A stretch of DNA of 64,000 bases from Halosegnis marinus (GCF_029338355.1 NZ_CP119803.1:1-64000); one strand, 5' to 3'. Positions 38,620 through 48,857 are shown, counted from the first letter of the stretch. Numbers and translations are program-made. The notes: a model not told the origin generated them from the sequence alone.

Positions 38620-40095
38620 CTTCAACCGATCTCGGCGCGTCTGTAACGCCGCTCGCGCGCTTCCAGAGCATCGCTCCGGGGTGGCTTCAACCCCACCACG
38701 GTGCGTCTGTAACGCGCTCACAGCCCGGCCACCTCCGGGTTCAGTACGACGCTTCAACCCCACTACGGTGCGTCTGTAACGTGCCGGCCACCCGCGCGAA
38801 AGTCACACCTACGAGCTTCAACCCCACTACGGTGCGTCTGTAACTGGGCCGCGTCGGCGGATTTGACGTGTTCGGATTATCGCTTCAACCCCACTACGGT
38901 GCGTCTGTAACGTCGGACTCGGCCGCTTCGTGGAGGCCGACGATGCGCTTCAACCCCACTACGGTGCGTCTGTAACCTCCTCGTGGTGCAGGATGACCGC
39001 CACCGCGAGCGGGAGCTTCAACCCCACTACGGTGCGTCTGTAACGTCGCCCGGCCCGGCCTGAACCCTGCTATTATGAACGTGCTTCAACCCCACTACGG
39101 TGCGTCTGTAACAGCGCGCTCTCTTCTTCATCAGCGCCACGTCCATGCTTCAACCCCACTACGGTGCGTCTGTAACACTGCAAACGGATTCGGCACTGTT
39201 GTTGTTAATCACGCTTCAACCCCACTACGGTGCGTCTGTAACTCGCTTCCCGAAGCTCGGCGTGCGTCTGGACCTCGAAGCTTCAACCCCACTACGGTGC
39301 GTCTGTAACGTTCGGCCCCTCTATCCGAAGCTTCGGCCCCTCGACGCTTCAACCCCACTACGGTGCGTCTGTAACCGCGCCGTCGATGGTGACGGTTTCA
39401 GAGGTAGACGTCTTCAACCCCACTACGGTGCGTCTGTAACAAAGTCGAAGCCCCGACTCGCTCCTTTCCATGGTGCTCTTCAACCCCACTACGGTGCGTC
39501 TGTAACGGATGGCGAGCTGGTCGTTGCCGTTCGCGTAGATGCCTCTTCAACCCCACTACGGTGCGTCTGTAACACGCCCGCCATGACCCCAACCGAGAGG
39601 CTGTTCGCTCTTCAACCCCACTACGGTGCGTCTGTAACCAGGTTTCGATCGGTGTGTCCCATTCGGTGTCTGTTCTTCAACCCCACTACGGTGCGTCTGT
39701 AACGCGCTCGCCTCGGCGATTACCATAGTCGGAGCGCTTCTTCAACCCCACTACGGTGCGTCTGTAACACAGGTCGAACGGGTTGCGCGGCGGCGAGTGA
39801 TTTCTTCAACCCCACTACGGTGCGTCTGTAACCGGCGACGGTCAGGTCGTTCTCGACCGGCGTCGGGTCTCTTCAACCCCACTACGGTGCGTCTGTAACC
39901 CGGTGCGACCCTCCCATCCCCTTCCGCGAACAGGTCTTCAACCCCACTACGGTGCGTCTGTAACGAGATGAGCGCGAACACGGCGCGCGGCAGCGAGCCT
40001 CTTCAACCCCACTACGGTGCGTCTGTAACGACCTCGCGGTCGGTGTCCTGACCGAAGGTCGCGATTCTTCAACCCCACTACGGTGCGTCTGTAAC
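38620..40095 (-). CRISPR. CRISPR array 1, 22 repeats plus one decayed repeat
   Basis: Thirty-base repeats, beginning GTTACAGACG and ending GGGGTTGAAGC on the minus strand, with 34-38-bp spacers. The form matches haloarchaeal type I-B repeats, so it is transcribed leftwards from the leader at 40096. Clean repeats start at 38684, 38751, 38815, 38882, 38947, 39015, 39083, 39147, 39213, 39280, 39346, 39411, 39477, 39544, 39609, 39674, 39739, 39803, 39870, 39935, 40000 and 40066. The repeat at 38620-38647 is decayed, as expected at the old end. The 11 leader-distal repeats end in C; the 11 leader-proximal ones end in A (GTTGAAGA), a clean switch at 39411. No cas gene lies nearby. Confidence 0.97.
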
Positions 40096-40192
40096 CATGT
40101 CCAATTCAGGGGACACAGGCCTTCATACCGACGCCTCCCACATCAACTTTCTCTCGACCCCCAATTCTGGGTTTACCCCCGGGGGGTTGAGA
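40096..40192 (-). promoter_or_regulatory. CRISPR leader of array 1
   Basis: Adjoins the newest repeat. It begins CATGTCCAATTC and contains, at 40153-40192, a 40-bp block that is identical except for one base to 59216-59255 beside array 2, at the same distance (57 bp) from the first repeat. Position and conservation mark it as the leader for transcription and spacer acquisition. Confidence 0.8.
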
Positions 40193-40394
40193 ATTGAGCA
40201 ACCATCGTGACTCAAAAACCAGGGCTGTCCCACAATCCATGGCATCGCGTAGTACCCGCCCATCCGGAACGGAGTCGGCCCAAAGTGTGCCTCCTGTATT
40301 GCCCATCAGTCGGACCCGTTTCCGACCCACGAAGCAACACCTCACCCTCGTTGAAACGGAGGCTCCTGGCCGTCAGGCCCCCATCGGCATCCCG
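40193..40394. other. Gap between CRISPR leader and methylase copy 2
   Basis: 200 bp with no gene. The stop of the DUF1156 gene lies at its right edge; no terminator hairpin is obvious. Confidence 0.35.
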
Positions 40395-43031
40395 TTAGGC
40401 TCCGTACTCGGTCAGTGAGGAGTCGCCGCCGAGGAGGCGACGATAGGTCTCATCACCTGTCGCATCAGCGAGTGACTCACACATATCACGGAGACCGTCA
40501 CTGATCCCCCACTTATTGAGATAGTTCTCCGTCGATTGACCGCGTTCGAACTTGTAGCGGAGGTAGTGCGCTTTGTCCAATGCCGTGAGATGCTCTGCAT
40601 CATCGCCGTTGACGCGAGCCTCGATGTACGCAATTCTGTCATCATCGGTCCAGTTGAGGAGCGTGAAGTCACCATCCTCGATCTCATAGAGGTGCATGTC
40701 CCGCATACGGTCGGGGTCGGCGCTCGTCCCCTGGGACAGCATGTTCAGATCGCTGTACGAAGGGCTGGCTGTCGAGAGGAGATCGATGTACACGTCCAGC
40801 TCGCCGACATCGCTGGCCTCCTGGAGGATGCCATAGATCTCATCAACGACATCCTTCGCGTCCATGATCCCGTCACCACGACGGACGTTTCCGTGGTGTT
40901 TCGAGTACTCGCTGAACGCGCGCCCCATCTCGATCACGCCAATGTCTCCTCGATTGAGATCTCGATTTTCGGTGAGACGGGCGTGGGTTTGCTTGGTCGT
41001 TTGGATGATGCGCCGGCGGAGGTTTCGCCACGAGACAGGCTCGCGATCGCCGGCCGGCCGTGCGACGATGATGATATCGAATTCGACCGCTTCGCCGCCG
41101 ATGAATTTGTGAATATCCGAGCTGATCGGATAGGTGGCGGTGACTTCGAAGTCGGCGTCACAGAGTGACGTGAGGAGCTCTCCCCACGATTCGGAGTCAC
41201 TGTGGTGGTACGTGAATGTGAGGACACCGTCCTCCTTGATGGCCGTTCGGATCGCCGTGAAGGCCTCGTGGAGCTCGGATTCGAATTCTTCGGACCCTTT
41301 GCCGAGATACGGATTCGCGACGATAGACTCTGCTCGAGGGGTACTCTGCTCGTCGAACCCCTCGTACTCGTCTTCGAGGAGGAGCTTCAGCCAGACGTAG
41401 AAGTAGTCGGCCAGCTCGGAGTAGATGATATTGTCGTAGTACGGAGGGTCCGTGATAACGGCGTCATAGCGGTCCTCGTCACCGATCAGTCGCATGTCGC
41501 CCTGGTGGACGGTCGCGTTTTGGCCAATAGGTTGGCTGAAGGGTGGCGTCTCCTCCATTGAATCATCTACCATGTGGCGATCCGTGGGCGCATTTGCGTA
41601 CTCGACGCCGGACATCACCATCTCCCAAGCCGATTCGAAGGTGCCCATGCCGTACTTGGCGCCCCAGACATTCCCTTCGCTCGGCTGGTTCGGCGGATCG
41701 AACGAGTTTGTCTTGAAGATGTGATTCGAGTGGTTGCGCGATGGCTGGTACGAGCACATCATGCTGTTAGTTCGCTGGAAGTCGCTGAAAGCAAGAAGGA
41801 GGTACTCGCGTGCGTTCGGATCCTCTATCTCGTCAATTGAGCGGAGGAGCTTCGCCAGCGACAGGAGCTGGCGCTCGTTGTACATGTCGGTCCACGAGCT
41901 GTACCCGTGGTCGAAGACGGGATTCCGCTCCGAGAGCATATGCCCGGGCGGGAGCTCTTCATCGGGTACGTACTCTTTGAGCGCCTCGTTTCCAGAGAAT
42001 TCACTTCGAGCCTCGGCGAAGAGCTCCTCATCAGCTGGCTCGGCAGCTTTGTAGCCCTTGACTTCACTCCGGTCGTGGGCTCCATCGTCACACGTCGGGC
42101 AGTGATACTCGATTGCGTATTGACGAAGCTCGTATCCGTCCTGTTCTTGGATTGCCTCCGTGATCTTGTACGACTGTCCGCAGTCACTACAGGCGTACTT
42201 TCCCCCTCGGGCTACGGTGCCGTTCTTCGGAGTAAAATTGAACCCACACGTATCACACGTCGACTCATTCTGCCAATCGTCAACGAGAACGACTGACTCG
42301 CAGTCGGGGCAAAGTACATTGTATTTGTCACCGTTTTCATAGCGACCCTTCGCGACCCGGTAGTCTTTGAACAATGGGACTGTGTGACCGCATGAGACGC
42401 AGTCGAGCTCTTTCACCCAGAAGGTGTACATGATGTCCGCGTCGTGGTCGCCGTTCGGACACGAGGTTCGGTAGTACTGTGAGATCTCGTCCGCGACATC
42501 GGCTTCGACAGTTTCGTAGGCTGCTTGCAGCGTCTCGGGGTCAGTCGCACCAGCCTCCAGCTCCTTCTTTGTCACAAACCACGCGACGGGGTTGAGATCG
42601 TATCCTGTCACATCGGCGCTGAAACGGGACGCTTCAACGAGCGATGTCCCGCCACCCATGAAGGGGTCGAGAACACGTTTGTCACCGACTCGGACATCTT
42701 TCGCGTAGAGCGACCAGAGGCTTTCTGGGTTTGTGAGATCGACATCTGCGAGGAGCTGTTCCAGCTCTGCAGTGTCATTGGCGTACTCAGCAAGAGACCC
42801 GTTCGCACCTGGCTCGTGGATATCTACAGTGTCCGGATCATCCAGAAGTGAGTAGAGTGTGATTGCACGGAAGATCGAGCCGGCCCGACGAGCCCACCAC
42901 TTGTGCATAGTGTATATGGGCCGGTAATGTTGCTTTGCACGGCCTTCTTTTTGCGCGATTTCGTTAACGCGCTCGATCGGGAACCCCCGTTCGATGGGCA
43001 GCTCGCGTCGGCCCGTCGGCTCCTGCGACAT
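40395..43031 (-). CDS. DUF1156 DNA methyltransferase, copy 2
   Basis: 878 residues, ATG at 43031 (MSQEPTGRRELPIERGF). Intact DUF1156 signature (HYRPIYTMHKWWARR), SAM motif I DPFMGGGTSLVEASRF, the zinc-ribbon block (CVSCG, CPDC, CDTCG, CSDCG, CPTC) and motif IV ITDPPYYDNIIYSEL. The C-terminal third carries a conserved MTase tail (GVLTFTYHHSDSESWGELL) and a helical domain shared by all copies (VVDEIYGILQEASDVGELDVYIDLL). Close relative of copy 3, with which it shares the promoter. It stands alone, its stop facing array 1. It could provide self-marking for the system at 28-38 kb or modify a different target. Confidence 0.92.
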   Translation of the reverse strand: MSQEPTGRRELPIERGFPIERVNEIAQKEGRAKQHYRPIYTMHKWWARRAGSIFRAITLYSLLDDPDTVDIHEPGANGSLAEYANDTAELEQLLADVDLTNPESLWSLYAKDVRVGDKRVLDPFMGGGTSLVEASRFSADVTGYDLNPVAWFVTKKELEAGATDPETLQAAYETVEADVADEISQYYRTSCPNGDHDADIMYTFWVKELDCVSCGHTVPLFKDYRVAKGRYENGDKYNVLCPDCESVVLVDDWQNESTCDTCGFNFTPKNGTVARGGKYACSDCGQSYKITEAIQEQDGYELRQYAIEYHCPTCDDGAHDRSEVKGYKAAEPADEELFAEARSEFSGNEALKEYVPDEELPPGHMLSERNPVFDHGYSSWTDMYNERQLLSLAKLLRSIDEIEDPNAREYLLLAFSDFQRTNSMMCSYQPSRNHSNHIFKTNSFDPPNQPSEGNVWGAKYGMGTFESAWEMVMSGVEYANAPTDRHMVDDSMEETPPFSQPIGQNATVHQGDMRLIGDEDRYDAVITDPPYYDNIIYSELADYFYVWLKLLLEDEYEGFDEQSTPRAESIVANPYLGKGSEEFESELHEAFTAIRTAIKEDGVLTFTYHHSDSESWGELLTSLCDADFEVTATYPISSDIHKFIGGEAVEFDIIIVARPAGDREPVSWRNLRRRIIQTTKQTHARLTENRDLNRGDIGVIEMGRAFSEYSKHHGNVRRGDGIMDAKDVVDEIYGILQEASDVGELDVYIDLLSTASPSYSDLNMLSQGTSADPDRMRDMHLYEIEDGDFTLLNWTDDDRIAYIEARVNGDDAEHLTALDKAHYLRYKFERGQSTENYLNKWGISDGLRDMCESLADATGDETYRRLLGGDSSLTEYGA

Positions 43032-43078
43032 TGTAATTGGACACACCGAAGCCGGCTGGTGGTATAAATGTGTGACAC
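43000..43078 (-). promoter_or_regulatory. Promoter and first codons of methylase copy 2 (79-bp block shared with copy 3)
   Basis: Identical over 79 bp to 48549-48627. It holds a TATA box (CATTTATACC on the gene strand, 43061-43070) about 35 bp upstream of the ATG, which predicts a short 5' leader of roughly 10 nt. Confidence 0.75.
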
Positions 43079-43627
43079 AGCTGCAGATAGGAGCCCTATT
43101 CGTGGGGTGCTGTCACTCTCCACAGTGAGGAAGAGAAAGCAGTAATTGAACGGAGGGGCGCTTGTGCGCTCGCTGCGGGTTACAAGATCGAAATCAAGCT
43201 TTGTTCCGCCGAGGCGAGCGAGGCCATGTAATGTCGACTCTAAGAAATTACCTGCCGTGCAACAGTCGGTCGCAGTTGTAGGGGGCGTTTCTCTGCGGGT
43301 CCCAATTGACGATCAAGTACCAAGTAGTTGTGGCGGGGCATTGGAACACTATCCTGGCCCACTATCGGTTCAAGCGTGACCCAAACGTTCTCAATGCTCC
43401 ACTGCGTATTACCGTCTGTATAGCCCGCTAATCAGGCCAAGTCATTAGCTGACTTCGGCCGGTGCTCCCTCTGGATGGGGGACATACCATCCACTGCTTT
43501 CTGTGCGCCTCGCTCATAGAACTAGTAGAGGTGTCCGATTGCTGACCACCAGGTGGCCCTCGGAGTCCTCTCGCGGTCTTAGCCATATCTCAAAAAGAGT
43601 TATACGAGGGGATCTGAATAACCGGGT
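43079..43627. other. Gene-poor stretch between methylase copy 2 and dam
   Basis: About 550 bp without a supported gene. The last 40 bp hold a likely promoter for the Dam gene (GAGTTATACGAGG near 43600). The rest shows no repeat or RNA structure that I can support. Confidence 0.4.
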
Positions 43628-44470
43628 ATGACGACATCTATTTTCCCGTATCCTGGTGGGAAGTCATATCTCGCCCCCTGGATCATCGAGCATTTCCCTG
43701 CGCATCAGTGCTATGTCGAAGTCTTCGGAGGCGGAGCGTCAGTGTTGCTAACGAAGCAGCCCAGCCACACTGAGATATACAACGATCGCGATGGGGACCT
43801 TGTCCAGTTTTTCGGCGTGCTTCGTGACCACAAGGACGAGCTCGTAGAATGGTTGGATATGACTCCCTACGCTCGCGACCAACACGAAGAATGGTCGAAG
43901 GAATTCTACAACGGTGAGCGGCCTGATGATCCGATTGAACGGGCAGGGCGATTCTTTTACCTACGATACTCTCAGTATGCGGCTAAATACCGGACGAAGT
44001 CCGGATTTGCGTCCGCTTCACAACGAAACAAAGCGAGGAAGCTTCGGAATGCGACAGATAAGCTGCACGAGTTCGCTGAACGCTTTCACAATGTTCAGAT
44101 CGAGAACCTGGACTACGCTGATGTAATGGAACAGTATGACAGCGAGGATACGTTCTTCTATGCGGATCCACCGTATATGGACGAAGGTGATGCCCTGTAC
44201 CGGCATGGCGAATTTGACCATGATCGGTTTGTGGATGCGCTTGAATCGCTGGACGGCAGGTGGGCAGTCTCATATCAACGGGTCCCGTCTCGCCTCAAGG
44301 ACTACTGGATCATCGAGAAAGGTCGAGCCCAATTCATGAATAAGCAACATGACAACACGACTCGGAGCAACGATGCGACCGAGCGGCTGATCATGAATTA
44401 TGATCCTGACAACGTTTCCCGGTTTAGGACTCCCGACCAAACGACACTCCCGGGTGTCGATTCCAGTTAG
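43628..44470 (+). CDS. Dam-like (D12 class) adenine-N6 DNA methyltransferase
   Basis: 280 residues, ATG at 43628 about 25 bp after a TATA-like GTTATACG. Motif X/I is FPYPGGKSYLAPWI with VEVFGGGASVLL; the catalytic motif IV is FYADPPYMDEG. The linear order I...IV is that of the D12 class (alpha group: Dam, DpnM, EcoRV). These enzymes methylate adenine N6 within short palindromes such as GATC. The gene is convergent with the HNH nuclease gene 30 bp away and the two probably form a type II restriction-modification pair inserted between two DUF1156 copies. Confidence 0.9.
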   Translation: MTTSIFPYPGGKSYLAPWIIEHFPAHQCYVEVFGGGASVLLTKQPSHTEIYNDRDGDLVQFFGVLRDHKDELVEWLDMTPYARDQHEEWSKEFYNGERPDDPIERAGRFFYLRYSQYAAKYRTKSGFASASQRNKARKLRNATDKLHEFAERFHNVQIENLDYADVMEQYDSEDTFFYADPPYMDEGDALYRHGEFDHDRFVDALESLDGRWAVSYQRVPSRLKDYWIIEKGRAQFMNKQHDNTTRSNDATERLIMNYDPDNVSRFRTPDQTTLPGVDSS

Positions 44471-44499
44471 CTCTTCGACCCGACGTCGGGAGCGATGAG

Positions 44500-45795
44500 T
44501 CAGCCAAAGTCGTGGATTTTCCGGTGTGCTTCCAGATACCTCTCGTGTGGATGTTCCGCGGGGTCTTCTGGTAACTGAATTTTCGTTGTTGCCAACGGTT
44601 CGAAGTCAGCAAAGCCATTGATATTGGGGGCATCGCGCACAAGGACCTCGTGATCGTCGGTAAGTGAAAGCCAGCCTGTATCAAATGCCCAATGGTGGAG
44701 TTTACACAACGCAAGCCCGTTTCGAACGTCATCCCGGCCATTCAGGCGCTTCGGATAGATGTGGGCCGCTTCAACCTCCGGATTCCCGCTTGGCGACCGG
44801 CGTTCCGAGCCACAGATCGCACACTGGTAGTCGTATGCGTCCCGAACTATTCCGGAGAACGCACTGTCACGCGCTGTTCGCTGAACGGTTTCTGTTTCTC
44901 TTTCGGGCCCTCGTAATGTCGGGGATGGCGGGGAGGTACTCTCCTCTAACTCAGGCTCCTCGTCAAGTTGCTCCTCGATGGTTGCTTTAGCCTGGGCAAT
45001 ATCCTTAGCCGATGGAATTTCGTGCCACTCATCGTCAATCCGTTCAAACAAGTTGTCAAACTCATCGCTAGAGCTCACACCACACCGGTCAAGCAGTGTG
45101 CCATCGATAGCGGTAATCTTCGATTCGGCCTCTGAGCGCCGGTCGGCCATCGAACTATCGGGATCTGTGCGCTCGAGGATGTATTCAGCTATGAGTTCGA
45201 GATAGTAGACCTCGTCCGATGTGTGGTGTGAGGGGATATCACGCCAGTCGTTCGGCAGGTAGGCATTCAGCAACTGTCGGATATTTACCAGTCGATGTCG
45301 CATGTGAAGCGCGTCACTGAGCTTTTCCTTCGTTGCAGCAATGACTCGCTCGCCTCCGTCGCCGCCGTTCCGCTCTTGAAATCCCAATCCGTCATCGAGA
45401 GCGTCATCGAGAGCTTGGCGATCTACCTGCAGGTGGCGAACCCATGCATATCCATCGGAGTACAGATCATCGTCCCACAACACGAAAAGCTCTGTCTCAG
45501 GGTCATATCCACAAATCACAACAGTCCACTCTTCCGAGCGGGTCGGAGTTACTGGTGATCGGTCCCCATTATCGTGCTCCGGGAGCCTGATATCAATCCG
45601 ATACTCATCCTCATCACGGTGCTCCCCAGTAGGATCCGACTGTGAGAGCGTAAACATATAGACATGGTACGCTCGGCCCGTAGGGGCAAGGACAAACGAG
45701 AGCGGCTGACGGCCTGGATTGCTGCAGTCACTGACTGATCCAGCAATTGCTCCCAGCATCCGTTTGTGAAGATCCGCTTTGGGAAGGCTTGGCAT
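44500..45795 (-). CDS. HNH restriction-type endonuclease
   Basis: 431 residues, ATG at 45795. Residues 1-130 are a mixed domain (NPGRQPLSFVLAPTGRAYHVY, then DIRLPEHD) as found at the N-termini of HNH-type restriction enzymes. Residues 130-310 form a helical linker with an acidic, disordered end. The nuclease lies at about 325-385: CAICGSERR, EAAHIYPK, ALCKLHHWAFD, matching HNH_2 (PF13391) with the metal-binding His residues present. Beside a Dam-like methylase it is the likely cutter of a type II system. Recognition site unknown. Confidence 0.8.
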   Translation of the reverse strand: MPSLPKADLHKRMLGAIAGSVSDCSNPGRQPLSFVLAPTGRAYHVYMFTLSQSDPTGEHRDEDEYRIDIRLPEHDNGDRSPVTPTRSEEWTVVICGYDPETELFVLWDDDLYSDGYAWVRHLQVDRQALDDALDDGLGFQERNGGDGGERVIAATKEKLSDALHMRHRLVNIRQLLNAYLPNDWRDIPSHHTSDEVYYLELIAEYILERTDPDSSMADRRSEAESKITAIDGTLLDRCGVSSSDEFDNLFERIDDEWHEIPSAKDIAQAKATIEEQLDEEPELEESTSPPSPTLRGPERETETVQRTARDSAFSGIVRDAYDYQCAICGSERRSPSGNPEVEAAHIYPKRLNGRDDVRNGLALCKLHHWAFDTGWLSLTDDHEVLVRDAPNINGFADFEPLATTKIQLPEDPAEHPHERYLEAHRKIHDFG

Positions 45796-45859
45796 GTATA
45801 TGATAACTGATGGTCAGACATACTAAATTAATAGCATAAGGCCGACACCCCCCTGAGCG

Positions 45860-48580
45860 TTACTGGTATTCGTCGAATGTCTTATCGCTCCCGACCAGTC
45901 GATTGAATGTCTCATCCCCAGTAGCGTCGGCTAGTTGTTCGCAAATGTCGCGGAGGGACTCAGTGTCGGACCAGCGGTCAAGCCACTCACCGAGCGCTTT
46001 CCCCTCCTCGTATTGATATCGGAGGAACTGTGCCTTCCCCAGTGGCGACACTGATTCGGGGTCGTCCCCAGACAATCGAGTTCTGATGTATGCGATCCGT
46101 TGGGGATCGTTCCAGGTTCCGAGAATTAGCTGACCATCCTCGATACGGTACAATTTCATGCGCCGCATGGACTCCGCATCGGCTTTCGTGCCCTTACTCA
46201 GCATGTTGAGATCGCTGTAGGAGGGGTCAGACATCGCCAAGAGATCAAGATACACATCAAGCTCACCGACATCTGACGCCTCTTGGAGAATACCGTAGAT
46301 CTCCTGTACGACTTCCTTTGCCGTCATGATGGTATCGCCACTGCGGACTGCCCCGTGGTGTTTGGAGTATTCGTGAAACGCCCGCCCCATCTCAATCACG
46401 CCGATGTCGCCTTCGGAGAGCTCTTGTGAATCAGCTAACCGCATATGCGTCTCTTTTGTCGTCTTGATAATTCGACGTCGTAGATTTCGCCACGAGACCG
46501 GCTCACGATCCTGTGAAGGCCGTGCAACGATGATGATATCAAATTCGACCGCCTCACCCGTGATGAACTTGTTCACGTCGGCCGCTATTGGATACGAGGC
46601 CGTCACCTCAAAGCCAGCTTCGCAGAGCGACTCAAGCAGCTCTCCCCACGATTCGGAGTCGCTGTGATGGTACGTAAACGCGAGGACGCCGTCTTCGGTC
46701 AGCGCTCGCTTGATAACGGTAAACGCCTCCTCGAGCTCTGCCTCAAAGTCCTCATCTGTCTTCCCTTCAAATGGGTTCGTGACGATCGATTCTGTGCGCG
46801 GTGTCATCTCCCCCCTGAAGCAGTCATATGTATCCTCAAGAAGGAGCTGTTGCCAGACGTAGAAGTAATTAGCAACCTCTGAATAGACGATATTATCGTA
46901 GTACGGTGGGTCCGTGATGACCGCGTCGTACTCATTTTCGATATCTAAGCTCCGCATGTCGCCCTGACTAATCGATGTATGTTGGCCGATCGGTTGGGCG
47001 AACGGCTCTGATTCGACCGTTTCTCCATCCTCGTTGATATAGCGTTCCGTGGGTGCGTGGGCGTATGCGACTCCACTCCGAAGTTTATCATACGTGTTTG
47101 AGAACGTCCCTCGGCCAGCTCGTGTCCCCCACACATTGTTCTCGACGATCTCCATCTGGGGGACAAAGGAGTTCATCCGAAACGTTCCCTCGATCTTGTT
47201 TGCACTGAGGTTATAGATCGTAAACGTGCTCTGGAACATCAGTGAGTCCGAGAACGCCAACAAGAGCAGCTCACGAATCGCTTGGTCCTCAATCGACTCG
47301 ATTGCTCGTAACAGGTGCCCGAGGCACAGTAACTGGCGTGAATTGAACATATCCCGCCACTCCGTGTACCCGTGATTGAAGACATCATTACCGTTAAGCT
47401 CCGATTCCCGCGTTATGGCGCCCTCTGGGATGCTCCGGTCCGGGACATAAGCCTCCAGATCGTCTGCCGCTTCCCAGGCGGTAGCTGCTACGTCGGCTAA
47501 CTTTTCGTCGGCGGTACCCGTGCTCTTGTACCCTTTGTACGTCTCTCGCTGTTCGCCGCGATCGTCACAGACAGTACAATAGTACTCTACTGCGTACTGC
47601 TTGAGCTCAAAGCCGCCTTGCTCGCTAATGGCATCAGTGATCGAGTACCGCGCTCCACAGTCGGGGCATGCATAGTCGGAGCCGGAGACATTCCCGTTGG
47701 CGGGACACCATTCATGATGACACCGATTACAGGTGCAATCGGCACGCCAGTCATCGACTAAAACGACTGACTCACAGCCTGGGCAGTACACGTTGTATTT
47801 ATCCGACTCATCGTAGCGGCCGCTTGCGACGCGATAGTCTTTGAACAGAGACACCGACTCGTCGCAACTCACGCAATCAAGCTCTTTCACCCAAAAGTTG
47901 TACATCACGTCCGCGTAGTGGCCATGGTCTTCAGCTTCTAACTCGCCAGCGTCAAAGTCCGTCCCTTGGATCGGATGAGGTGTACTGTCGGAATCTGCAT
48001 CTGCGTGAGGGCATGGTGTTTTGTAGAACGCGTCGACGGCACCGTGAACGCTTGACTTCACCTGTTCGTACGCCTCATCCAATTCGGTCACGTCGGTCTT
48101 TGCGGCCTCGATCTCCTGTTTCGTGACGAACCAGGCTACGGGGTTGAGATCATTCCCATGACTAGTCGCGCCAAAGCGAGAGGCTTCCACAATCGATGTC
48201 CCGCCGCCCATAAACGGGTCGAGGACCTTTTTATCCGGGAATTGTACGTCTTTGGAGTACAACTGCCAGAGAGAGCTTGGGTCGCCGATTTCTACTGAAT
48301 TAATTAGCTCTTCCGCTCCTGTTTCATTGGCGAATGACGATAATTCGGTGTTAGAGCCGGGCTCGTACACATCCATCCGCGTTTCCCCATCAGCCAGCGT
48401 GTATAGCTCGATCGCCCGAAAGACACAGCCAAGCCGTCGAGCCCACCATTTGTGCATCGTGTAAATGGGGCGATAATGCCGTTTCGCCCGATTCTCCTTC
48501 TCTGCAATTTCGTTGACGCGCTCGATCGGGAACCCCCGCTCGATCGGGAGCTCGCGTCGGCCCGTCGGCTCCTGCGACAT
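45860..48580 (-). CDS. DUF1156 DNA methyltransferase, copy 3
   Basis: 906 residues, ATG at 48580. Same architecture as copy 2: HYRPIYTMHKWWARR, motif I DPFMGGGTSIVEASRFG, five zinc-ribbon CxxC units and motif IV ITDPPYYDNIVYSEV. It has an extra acidic insertion after residue 180 (CPHADADSDSTPHPIQGTD). The start codon, first 10 codons and promoter are identical to copy 2. The rest is clearly diverged, so the duplication is older than the matching 5' end or that end has been homogenised. The DUF1156 signature is followed 64 bp downstream by the HNH gene (45795), forming a possible unit with it. Confidence 0.92.
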   Translation of the reverse strand: MSQEPTGRRELPIERGFPIERVNEIAEKENRAKRHYRPIYTMHKWWARRLGCVFRAIELYTLADGETRMDVYEPGSNTELSSFANETGAEELINSVEIGDPSSLWQLYSKDVQFPDKKVLDPFMGGGTSIVEASRFGATSHGNDLNPVAWFVTKQEIEAAKTDVTELDEAYEQVKSSVHGAVDAFYKTPCPHADADSDSTPHPIQGTDFDAGELEAEDHGHYADVMYNFWVKELDCVSCDESVSLFKDYRVASGRYDESDKYNVYCPGCESVVLVDDWRADCTCNRCHHEWCPANGNVSGSDYACPDCGARYSITDAISEQGGFELKQYAVEYYCTVCDDRGEQRETYKGYKSTGTADEKLADVAATAWEAADDLEAYVPDRSIPEGAITRESELNGNDVFNHGYTEWRDMFNSRQLLCLGHLLRAIESIEDQAIRELLLLAFSDSLMFQSTFTIYNLSANKIEGTFRMNSFVPQMEIVENNVWGTRAGRGTFSNTYDKLRSGVAYAHAPTERYINEDGETVESEPFAQPIGQHTSISQGDMRSLDIENEYDAVITDPPYYDNIVYSEVANYFYVWQQLLLEDTYDCFRGEMTPRTESIVTNPFEGKTDEDFEAELEEAFTVIKRALTEDGVLAFTYHHSDSESWGELLESLCEAGFEVTASYPIAADVNKFITGEAVEFDIIIVARPSQDREPVSWRNLRRRIIKTTKETHMRLADSQELSEGDIGVIEMGRAFHEYSKHHGAVRSGDTIMTAKEVVQEIYGILQEASDVGELDVYLDLLAMSDPSYSDLNMLSKGTKADAESMRRMKLYRIEDGQLILGTWNDPQRIAYIRTRLSGDDPESVSPLGKAQFLRYQYEEGKALGEWLDRWSDTESLRDICEQLADATGDETFNRLVGSDKTFDEYQ

Positions 48581-48627
48581 TGTAATTGGACACACCGAAG
48601 CCGGCTGGTGGTATAAATGTGTGACAC
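48549..48627 (-). promoter_or_regulatory. Promoter and first codons of methylase copy 3 (79-bp block shared with copy 2)
   Basis: Identical to 43000-43078. The TATA box is at about 48610-48619. Confidence 0.75.
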
Positions 48628-48857
48628 GTCTGTAGATAGGAGCTGCACTGAAATCGAAACGAGGCTCCTCGTAGCCCCTACCCGGCGAGACCCCCCGGTA
48701 CACGCCGGGGTAATTTGTGGTATAGTTGGTTGAGTGAAAAGATGTGTGATTCTCATCGTCGATTTCGTGCAGTTATTCTAAGTCGGTGGGGAGGAGCTTG
48801 AGTCAGCGCTCGGGTCACAAGGAAGGCCGTCTGAATGCACTGCATCTCTCCGAGCTT

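Noticed and set aside
38645-39702. Several frames spelling repeated LQPHYGASVT or TPLRCVCN peptides across the CRISPR arrays (also 57514-59744)
   Set aside because: They are translations of the CRISPR repeat, not proteins.
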